Assembly: GCF_002575655.3 (NCBI RefSeq) | Contig: NC_053039.3 | Coordinates: 374,209,633 to 374,273,632 of the forward strand | Length of the DNA stretch: 64,000 nt | DNA from: Aegilops tauschii subsp. strangulata | Taxonomy: Eukaryota > Streptophyta > Magnoliopsida > Poales > Poaceae | Direction of reading: 5' to 3' | Shown: positions 56,426 through 64,000 of the stretch, one piece after another | Position numbering within the stretch: position 1 is the stretch's first letter | How the letters are laid out: every line of letters begins with the position of its first letter | Program-made: the position numbers and the translations under genes | Notes under the pieces: generated by a model | What the model saw: only the letters and a program-made list of their open reading frames with translations | Databases searched by the model: none | Told to the model about the DNA's origin: nothing

Positions 56426-56455
56426 GATCTTGACGAAGATCTGCATGCCACCAAG
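56426..56455 (-). other. Polyubiquitin-junction-like segment, copy 2
   Basis: The minus strand encodes LGGMQIFVKI, a diverged second copy about 323 bp from the first within the same LTR. Both share the preceding CACCT word, so an internal duplication is likely. Confidence 0.55.
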
Positions 56456-57299
56456 GAGGTGCCTCCCGAGCCTTTGTCCAACGTGGTTGATTACGTTGGA
56501 AGCCGTGGGCTCAAGGGTGGCGTGCTCCGCTAGTGTTGGGCGAGCTGCCCCGGCAAGGCTCTTGCTGGGGCTGCTGAGGACGCCCCGGCAAGGGCTTGCC
56601 GGGGGAACCTGCTTCGTCCCTCTGCCCTTTGTGTCTCTGGATCTTGGCGTTGTCTTGCCCATCTTGTGCTTAGGCTTCTTCTCGGTTTCCCTCCTTTGCC
56701 CTACCCAGCGTGGCCGTGGGCGCGGCTCTAACTGCCCGTGCACAAGTAAAGGGGTACAAAGGAGTGCCCCTACTTTAGTACACCGACAGGAGCCCCCGGG
56801 CCTGGGCCACACATAAGCGCGACACGTTCTTGGGCCAGGCCCAAAACGGTGTGCGGGCAATCGGGGAGGGATTTTACCGCAGTAACTGTTTCGTCCGCTG
56901 CGCTTCCCCATGACCTGCGTTGAACGCGCGACGTGGAGGGTCGAGCGTGATGTGGGGGTCATGCGTGGGACGGTTCCCGCACGCATGCGTCACATCGTGG
57001 TAAAGAGGCATCTCACGCCTTCCCCATAAAAAGAGGGATGCGCGGAGGCGCGGCTCATTTACTGAATGGACTCGGGTCGTGGTCTTCAAGGCGTCCACGC
57101 CCCACGATCACGAGGAGGGGAACGGTCGCCTCACCCGTCCCCTCGATTCTGCTTGCTCGCCACGTGTTCACCATGCAGGTGGCAGGTGGTGGAGGCGGGA
57201 AACCGGGTCGTCGCTGATTGGGGCAGCGGGTCGGTCCTGATTCCCTGCGCCCCCGATGGCCGGATTGGTCGAGCGGGGCGGCAGAGCCCCGACCCCGCC

Positions 57300-57312
57300 T
57301 CTTTATAAGAAG
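57300..57312 (+). promoter_or_regulatory. TATA box before the antisense ORF of F
   Basis: CTTTATAAGAAGG lies 75-87 bp upstream of ATG 57387, a typical spacing for a plant core promoter with a short leader. The strand is opposite to pol. Confidence 0.6.
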
Positions 57313-57386
57313 GGGGGAGGGGGATGGCATCCCACATTCCTTCATCGTCTGTCTTCATTCACTTTGGCTCCTTTCCTCCATCTGCC

Positions 57387-58040
57387 ATGGCGAGAGGAGG
57401 CGCCGGCCCTTCGACGGTGGCGGTGAGAGTTGCTGCTCCACAGCGCGTCCCTCCTCCCCAAGGGCTCGCGGTGGCAGAGCCGGACACGAGGGGAAAGGGG
57501 AGGGGGTGAGGCCGAGGTCGTTGTGGCGCTCGGGGAAGAGGGGGACGAGGCGGCGCACCAGCCTTGCCTCCGCCAGCGACGCCTCCTCCAATGGAAGGCC
57601 ACGTTGGGGACCAGCCTCGCGATTTCTTCATCAGGCTACACCGGCCACCGCGCCCTCGTCTTCGTCTCCCCACCCTGTTTGCTCGGGAGATGGAGCTCGA
57701 CCCGCCCCAGACTCTCAGGCTGCACATGAGGGGCTGCGGGAACGGCGGCACGCGGGTTGACGTTGACTTCCCTGCTCCTCACTTCATGTACCTCCGTCGC
57801 GGATGGAAGACGTTCGCTCGCATCCACAACTTGACGGCGGGGCTCGTCCTCTACTAAAAGTTAATGGAGGACGGCCTGCTCTCCGTCAAGGTCTTTGGAG
57901 ATCTTGGAACTCGTCTAAAGTCCTGCGTGGAGAGCTCCTCTGACAATGAAGATTCCTCCTCGAGTGGGAGTGACGAGGAGGACAGCGACAGTGACGACGA
58001 GGGAGTCAAGCGGCAGGATGCCGACTCCGACTTCGAATGA
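57387..58040 (+). pseudogene. Antisense additional ORF of F, B3-domain-like protein
   Basis: ATG 57387 to TGA 58040 is one frame of 217 codons with two nonsense codons (TGA 57507-57509, TAA 57855-57857). The N-terminus is Ala/Pro/Arg/Gly-rich. From about residue 70, the sequence FFIRLHRPPRPRLRLPTLF, then TRVDVDF, YLRRGWKTFARIHNL, then after the second stop LLSVKVFG, follows the layout of the plant B3 DNA-binding fold (F-[RK]-L...LP..F, a GW..F....L core and a final V.[VI]F strand). The C-terminus is Ser/Asp/Glu-rich. It lies antisense to pol, between pol and the 3' LTR, as additional ORFs of Tat elements do. The B3 call is by eye; a retroelement-specific domain of similar pattern is possible. 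Confidence 0.55.
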
Positions 58041-59201
58041 CCGCGTCGCTCCTCCCTCGGCCACGCACCCTGCCGAGGGTCTTCCTCGCCAAGCTCTCCA
58101 TCGGTGTGTTTCCCATCGCCTCCTTGGGTGGCTGGCGTAGGAGGGCCGGAGAAGGCGAAGAAGGCGGGCGGCGGCCGTCAAGTTGGATTACGCAGGCACC
58201 AACGCCATCGTCGCGTATCGTCGGGCCGCTGCCTCATCTTCCAACTTCGGCACCGGGATGCTCTCTTGGCGCCTTCTGCTTCTCGTACCTCGCCTAGGCG
58301 CTCCTTTCGCCCTCCTGCTATCTTGTTCCACCTTCCGAGGAGAGGGACAAGAAAGGGATTACGGGCACCTTATATCTTTTTAGTTTGTAAGCCTGCTGGC
58401 ACTTGTTAATTTTAAGACTTGTAATCCCCTTGCTCATGTTTTTAATTCTGTATGAATTGTACCTGTATGGGATGTTTTTAATGAAAAAGGGTGTTTGCCG
58501 GGTTTCTTTGTGTGTGGGCGAGGCCCATGCCAAGGGGTGAATCCTTGTTATTTTTAAGATAAACATTGTCGCCCGGCAATAGGCCTTGCCGTCCCCCACT
58601 TCAGTCGACCATTCTCATGCTCTTGGCGGAGGCAGGGGCGAAGTAGAGTTAGGCCTCTCGTTCATTTCCTTGCCACCGCCACTACGACCAAGTTCCGACC
58701 CAGGGAATAGCTCTTGGGTACAGGAAAAGGGGAGCACGGTGGTTTAAGAATATAAACGAGGTTTCACATGTCCCAGTTCCATACAGAAATGCATAACAGG
58801 GGATGAAAGACTTATCTGAATCCGCAGCCCCCAGCAACCTTGGCTTGCCGTGGTTGGATCCTTGTGTCTTCAGCCCCCGGCAGTCTTGGCTCGCCGGGGC
58901 CGGAGCGCCGGTCCGTTCTCTTTCTCCCCAGCGGCTCAGCAGAAGTGTCCACGTGCCCTGCAAACCAAAGAGGACAGAAAGGCGCACACTCGACCTCTAG
59001 GCTAGGGGTTAGTTGCCGCTAAGCACTATCAACCCTAACCGAGGGAGAGACTCAACCTAGCATGCATGCTATAACTTAGGGCGCTAGCGCTTCATTTATT
59101 TATGCTCAGGGTCTGCGCCTGGCTTTGTACAGAGGGTTACATGCCTTGTCGGCAAAGGTTGTACAAAAGGTGGCTTGCCGGGAGGCCCGGCAAGCCGCGC
59201 C
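58041..59201 (+). other. F region between the antisense ORF and pol, non-coding
   Basis: The part to about 58490 looks like the 3' UTR of the antisense unit (T-rich with AATGAAAAAGGG). The remainder has GCCCGGCA/TTGCCGGGG-type words as in the LTR. No further ORF is convincing. Confidence 0.5.
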
Positions 59202-59884
59202 TTATGGGTAAAACTTGCGAAGATGCTCGATGTTCCAGGAGTTGCTCACTGGGACAGCATCTTTGGTTTCCAGGCGGACTGCGCCGGGCCTGGTGACTCA
59301 TAATACCCGATAAGGGCCTTCCCACTTCGGCGTCAACTTGTTGGAATTCTTGGCCGACTGAACGCGCCAAAGAACAAGGTCGCCTTCCTCAAAGCTTCGG
59401 GCATGAACCTTGCAGCTATGGTAGCGGCGCAAGGCTTGCTGGTAGCGTGCTGCTCTCACAGCCGCCCGAAGACGATCTTCCTCAAGGAGCGTTGCGTCAT
59501 CTTGCCGCAATTGCTCTTGCTCAAGCTCGTCGTAAGCGAGCACTCAAAGTGACCCGTATATGAGTTCCGCGGGGAGAACTGCCTCTGCTCCGTATACCAG
59601 GGCAAAGGGTGTCTCGCCGGTGGCTCGATTTGGCGTCGTCCTGATCGACCAAAGAACCACCGGCAACTCATCAATCCAGCGCCTTCCGCTCTTGTGCAGC
59701 CTGTCAAAAGTCTTTGTCCTCAGGCCTCGCAACACTTCAACATTTGCCCTCTCTGCCTGGCCGTTGCTTCGTGGGTGTGCCACAGAAGCGAAACAGACCT
59801 TGCTGCCGAGGTCTTGGATGTATTGCATGAAGGTTGGCTCGTGAACTGCGTGCCGTTGTCGGTGATGACTCTGTTCGGCACACT
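59202..59884 (-). pseudogene. F integrase C-terminal half
   Basis: On the minus strand the second DDE aspartate is in TDNGTQF (59863-59843) and the glutamate in HPRSNGQAERANVEVLRG. A one-base shift separates them near 59837. The C-terminal part contains SIRTTPNRATGETPFALVYG, FEEGDLVLWRV, KLTPKWEGPYRV and SWNIEHLRKFYP before TAA 59204-59202. In-frame TGA codons are at 59546-59544 and 59300-59298, both at likely CGA (Arg) sites. The enzyme would integrate Gypsy cDNA; this copy is dead. Coding is cut at 59884 by G. Confidence 0.9.
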
Positions 59885-61465
59885 TGCTACCTCTTGAGCA
59901 CTGCGTTGGTTTTCCCTTGAAGAAGAAAGGGTGATGCAGTAAAGCAGCGTAAGTATTTCCCTCAGTTTTTGAGAACCAAGGTATCAATCCAGTAGGAGGC
60001 CACGCACGAGTCCCTTGCACGTACACAAACAAATAAAATCCTCGCAACCAACGCAATAAAGGGGTTGTCAATCCCTTCACGGTCACTTACGAAAGTGAGA
60101 TCTGATAGATATGATAAGATAATATTTTTGGTATTTTTATGATAAAGATGCAAAGTAAAATAAAAGGCAATAAAAATAGCTAAGTGTTGGAAGATTAATA
60201 TGATGGAAAATAGACCCGGGGGCCATAGGTTTCACTAGTGGCTTCTCTCGAGAGCATAAGTATTAAAGTGGGTAAACAAATTACTGTTGAGCAATTGACA
60301 GAATTGAGCATAGTTATGAGAATATCTAGGTATGATCATGTATATAGGCATCACGTCCGCGACAAGTAGACCAACTCCTGCCTGCATCTACTACTATTAC
60401 TCCACACATCGACCGCTATCCAGCATGCATCTAGAGTATTAAGTTCAAAAGAACAGAGTAACGCTTTAAGTAATGACATGATGTAGAGGGATAAACTCAT
60501 GCAATATGATATAAACCCCATCTTGTTATCCTCGATGGCAACAATACAATACGTGCCTTGATGCCCCTACTATCACTGGGAAAGGACACCGCAAGATTCA
60601 ACCCAAAGCTAAGCACTTCTCCCATTGCAAGAAAGATCAATCTAGTAGGCCAAACCAAACTGATAATTCGAAGAGACTTGCAAAGATAACCAATCAGACA
60701 TAAAAGAATTCAGAGAAGATTCAAATATTGTTCATAGATAAACTTGGTCATAAACCCACAATTCATCGGTCTCAACAAACACACCGCAAGAGAAGATTAC
60801 ATCAAATAGATCTCCACAAGAGAGGGGGAGAACATTGTATTGAGATCCAAAGAGAGAGAAGAAGCCATCTAGCTAATAACTATGGACCCGAAGGTCTGAG
60901 GTAAACTACTCACACGTCATCGGAGAGGCTATGGTGTTGATGTAGAAGCCCTCCGTGATCGATGCCCCCTCCGGCGGAGCTCTGGAAAAGGCCCCAAGAT
61001 GGGATCTCACGGGTACAGAAGGTTGCGGCGGTGGAATTAGGTTTTTTGGCTCCGTATCTGGTAGTTTGGGGGGTACGTAGGTATATATAGGAGGAAGAAG
61101 TACATCGGTGGAGCAACGTGGGCCCCACGAGGGTGGAGGGTGCGCCTGGGGGGGGGGGGGGTAGGCGCGCCCCCTACCTCGTGCCTTCCTGGTTGCTTTC
61201 TTGACGTAGGGTCCAAGTCCTCTGGATCACGTTCGTTCCAAAAATCATGTTCCCGAAGTTTTCATTCCGTTTGGACTCCGTTTGATATTCTTTTTCTGCT
61301 AAACTCTGAAATAGGCAAAAAACAGCAATTCTAGGCTGGGCCTCCGGTTAATAGGTTAGTCCCAAAAATAATATAGAAGTGTATAATAAAGCCCTATAAT
61401 GTCCAAAACAGAATATAATATAGTATGGAACAATAAAAAATTATAGATACGTTGGAGACGTATCA
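59885..61465 (-). repeat. G 3' LTR (1581 bp)
   Basis: On the plus strand it runs from TGCTACCTCTTGAGCACTGC to GTTGGAGACGTATCA. A minus-strand TATA box CTATATATAC lies at 61081-61090. A G14 homopolymer occurs at 61148-61161. Confidence 0.82.
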
Positions 61466-62736
61466 AGCATCCCCAAGCTTAATTCCTGCTCGTCCTCGAG
61501 TAGGTAAATGATAAAAACAGAATTTTTGATGTGGAATGCTACTTAGCATAATTTCAATGTAATTCTTCTTATTGTGGCACGAATGTTCAGATTTAACATG
61601 ATTCAAGATAAAAGTTTAATGTTGACATAAAAGCAATAATACTTCAAGCATGCTAACCAAGCAATTATGTCTTATCAAAATAACTTAGCCAAAGCAAGTT
61701 ATCCCTACAAAATCATATAGTCTGGCTATGCTCCATCTTCCCCACACAAAATATTCATATCATGTACAACCCCGGTTTTAGCCAAGCAATTGGTTCATAC
61801 TTTTTAACGCGCTTCAGCCTTTTCAACTCTTACGCAATACATGAGTGCAAGCCATGGATATAGCACTATGGTGGAATAAGGTCTAATGGTAGGGGTTATG
61901 TGGTAAGACAAAAAAGGAGAAGATAGTCTCACATCAACTAGGCGTATCAACGGGCTATGGAGATGCCCATTAATAGATATTAATGTGAGTGAGTAGGGAT
62001 TGCCATTCAACGGATGCACTAGAGCTATAAGTGTATGAAAGCTCAAACAAAAGAAACTAAGTGGGTGTGCATCCAACTTGCTTGCTCACGAAGACCTCGG
62101 GCATTTTGAGGAAGCCCATCATTGGAATATACAAGCCAAGTTCTATAATGAAATTTCCCACTAGTATATGAAAGCGACAAAATGAGAGACTCTCTATCAT
62201 GAAGATCACGGTGCTACTTTGAAGCACAAGTGTGGTAAAAGGATAGTAACATTGTCCCTTCTCTCTTTTTCTCTCATATTTTTTTATTTGGGCCTTTTCA
62301 CTTTTTTATGGCCTCTTTTTTTTAGTCAGGAGTCTCATCCCGACTTGTGGGGGAATCATAGTCTCCATCATCCTTTCCTCACTTGGGAAAATGCTCTAAT
62401 AATGATGATCATCACACTTTTATTTACTTACAACTCATGAATTACAACTCAATAATTAGAACAAAATATGACTCTATGTGAATGCCTCCGGCGGTGTACC
62501 GGGAATGAATCAAGAGCGACATGTATGAAAGAATTATGAACGGTGGCTTTGCCACAAATACAATGTCAACTACATGATCATGCAAGGCAATATGACAATC
62601 ATGGAGCGTGTCATGATAAACGAAATAATGGAAAGTTGCATGGCAATATATCTCGGAATGGCTATGGAATTGCCATAATAGGTAGGTATGGTGGCTGTTT
62701 TGAGGAAGATATAAGGAGGTTTATGTGTGATAGAGC
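61466..62736 (-). other. G internal 3' region, non-coding
   Basis: It starts AGCATCCCCAAGCTTAATTC (PPT on the minus strand) and contains the polypyrimidine tract (about 62255-62325) with the conserved GTCTCATCCCGACTTGTGGG. No domain is visible. Confidence 0.8.
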
Positions 62737-64000
62737 TGTTGGGGATCGTTGCAGAAATTAAAAAAATTCTACGCATCGCCAAGATCAATCTATGGAGAGA
62801 GTAGCAACAAGAGAGAGGGGAGTGCATTTTCATACCCTTGAAGATCGCGATGCGGAAGTGTTACAAGAACGCGGATGAAGGAGTCGGACTCGCAACGATT
62901 CAGATCACGGTTGATTCCGATATAAGTGCCGAACAACGGCGCCTCCACGTTCAACGTCTCCTCCTTCTTGATCCAGCAAGGGGAGAGGAGAAGTTGAGGG
63001 AGAGCTCCGGCATCACGACGGCGTGGTGGTGGAGCTTGCAGTTCTCCGGCATTGCTTCGCCAAGCACTACTACGGAGGAGGAGGTGTTGGGGAGGGAGAG
63101 GGCTGCGCCAGGGGAAGGGGTGCGGCTCCCATGCGCCTCCCGACTATATATAGGGGTGGAGGGGACTGGTTTCTTGCCCTGCAAGTCCATTGGGGTGTTG
63201 GCAAAGGTGGGGAAAGAAATCTCATCATTTCCCTTCCCCACCGATTGTTATCCCCCTTTTTTAGGGATCTTGATCTTATCCCTTCGGGATATGATCTTAT
63301 TCCTTCTAAGGGGGGATCTTGGTGCGCCTTGACCAGGGGTGTGGGGCCTTGCCCCCACTACCCACGTTCATGTGGGCCCCCCATATAGGTGGGCCCCACT
63401 CTGGAACCTTCTAGAACCTTCCCGGTACAATACCGAAAAATCCCGAACATTTTCCGGTGGCCAAAATAGGACTTCCCATATATAAATCTTTACCTCCGGA
63501 CCATTCCTGAACTCCTCGTGGCGTCCGGGATCTCATCCGGGACTCCGAACAACATTCGGTAATTGCACACTAATTCCCATAACAACTCTAGCGTCACCGA
63601 ACCTTAAGTGTGTAGACCCTACGGGTTCGGGAATCATGCAGACATGACTGAGACAGCTCTCTGGCCAATAACCAACAGCAGGATCTGGATACCCATGTTG
63701 GCTCCCACATGTTCCATGATGATCTCATCGGATGAACCACGATGTCGGGGATTCAATCAATCCTGTATACAATTCCCTTTGTCAATCGGTACGTTACTTG
63801 CCCGAGATTCGATCGTCGGTATCCCAATACCTCGTTCAATCTCGTTACCGGCAAGTCACTTTACTCGTTTCGTAATGCGTGATCCCGTGACTAAGTACTT
63901 AGTCACATTGAGCTCATTCTGATGATGCATTACCGAGTGGGCCCAGAGATACCTCTCCGTCATACGGAGTGACAAATCCCAGTCTCGATTCGTGCCAACC
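62737..64000 (-). mobile_element. H2: copia LTR of BARE/Angela-related type, minus strand, truncated by window end
   Basis: On the plus strand it begins TGTTGGGGATCGTTGCAG; the minus-strand end is therefore ...CCCCAACA, as in H1. Further right GAATCATGCAGACATGACTG, ATTGCACACTAATTCCC and TGGGCCCAGAGATACCTCTCC match the H1 LTR in reverse. It differs from H1 in many places and so is another subfamily. A minus-strand TATATATAG is at 63145-63153. The left flank is AGAGC. About 0.5 kb of LTR and the whole body lie beyond the window. Confidence 0.88.

Larger units (their letters stand above)
55606..56788 (-). repeat. F 3' LTR (1183 bp)
   Basis: On the plus strand it begins TGTCGGGGAAACGAAACC and ends TAGTACACCGACA. 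Next to it on the right lies AGGAGCCCCCGGGCC, a PPT on the minus strand (GGCCCGGGGGCTCCT). A repeated GGCAAGGGTCTTGCCGGGG theme and two ubiquitin-junction copies lie inside. Confidence 0.85.
55606..59884 (-). mobile_element. F: Gypsy element of Tat-like lineage, 3' half
   Basis: The 3' LTR (55606-56788), a GC-rich region with an antisense ORF and the C-terminal part of pol (59202-59884) are present. Pol is on the minus strand, so the left end is the 3' end. The left flank is CACCG. The rest (5' LTR, gag, protease, RT) should lie right of the window after G and H2. Integrase sequence and the antisense additional ORF between pol and 3' LTR fit the Tat lineage (Grande/Cinful/RIRE2-type). The lineage is inferred from these two traits. 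Confidence 0.85.
59885..62736 (-). mobile_element. G: A/B-related LTR element, 3' part
   Basis: The LTR (59885-61465) is followed to the right by the 3' end of an internal region (61466-62736), so the element is on the minus strand and its 5' part lies beyond the window. The LTR starts TGATACGTCTCCAACG on the minus strand, as in B, but the rest differs. The internal part is close to the A-family 3' region (compare 8329-9617). The left flank is ACACT. It is cut at 62736 by H2. Confidence 0.85.

Noticed and set aside
56100..56455. A ubiquitin gene
   Set aside because: Only 10-12 residues at the monomer junction match. The rest of ubiquitin is absent, so it is treated as a fragment.
59544..60086. 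A single minus-strand protein spanning 60086-59544
   Set aside because: The frame runs from the G LTR across the insertion junction at 59885 into F integrase. The N-terminal part is LTR sequence read by chance.
1..64000. tRNA, rRNA, prokaryotic operons, riboswitches or attachment sites
   Set aside because: None was seen. tRNA-like matches are 18-nt primer-binding sites only.

Overview
This window looks like an intergenic stretch of a large grass genome, most likely Triticeae (wheat, barley, rye or a relative). I see no host gene. Nearly all of it is transposable-element DNA, dominated by LTR retrotransposons whose termini, tRNA primer-binding sites and 5-bp target duplications can be read directly. 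Recognition of the BARE1/Angela/WIS-type copia LTR and protein, of the tRNA-Asp-primed TGATACGTCTCC... LTRs and of a Stowaway MITE rests on family knowledge. Exact family names for most elements would need a repeat-library search.

Layout. Positions 1-2581 hold the 3' part of a decayed LINE (minus strand). Positions 2582-4738 are unassigned sequence with a 103-bp Stowaway MITE, an AT-rich run of degenerate ATGGCAA-type repeats and a 39-bp triplicate. From 4739 to the right edge the window is one nested stack. A copia element H1 (LTRs 4739-6480 and 29921-31540) is the host. Into it went A1 (7026-~15540, minus), C (17163-27543, TSD CACTG) and A2 (from 31541, in the H1 3' LTR). C contains a 4.2-kb solo LTR D (21331-25519, TSD CTATT). 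A2 contains element B (38095-49433, TSD GCGAT), and B contains a 3.1-kb solo LTR E (43474-46593, TSD TTATG). At 55405 a second copy of B begins (B'). It is cut by a Tat-like Gypsy element F (55606-59884), which is cut by an A/B-related LTR element G (59885-62736), which is cut by a second copia LTR H2 (62737-64000, minus). The elements open at the right edge should close, in reverse order, beyond the window.

Function. Autonomous machinery is present only as wreckage: H1 gag/protease/integrase/RT/RNase H, F integrase and LINE endonuclease/RT all carry stops or frameshifts. A and B are non-autonomous. They lack pol but keep a single long ORF (with a CCHC zinc knuckle in B) plus a long structured non-coding 3' region shared between the two families. 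C and D have LTR hallmarks and no recognisable protein.

Most notable points: (i) A2-B is duplicated in tandem with a constant 17.307-17.310-kb offset, best explained by unequal recombination between LTRs after B had inserted; A1 shows a similar LTR-int-LTR-int arrangement. (ii) A twin-hairpin module and a CTTCACTTATATC repeat cluster are conserved in the non-coding halves of A and B. (iii) F carries, antisense to pol, an ORF resembling a B3 DNA-binding domain with its own TATA box. (iv) The F LTR contains two copies of a sequence encoding the polyubiquitin monomer junction (LRGGMQIFVKTL). (v) The C LTR holds a minisatellite whose 12/15-bp units keep reading frames open.
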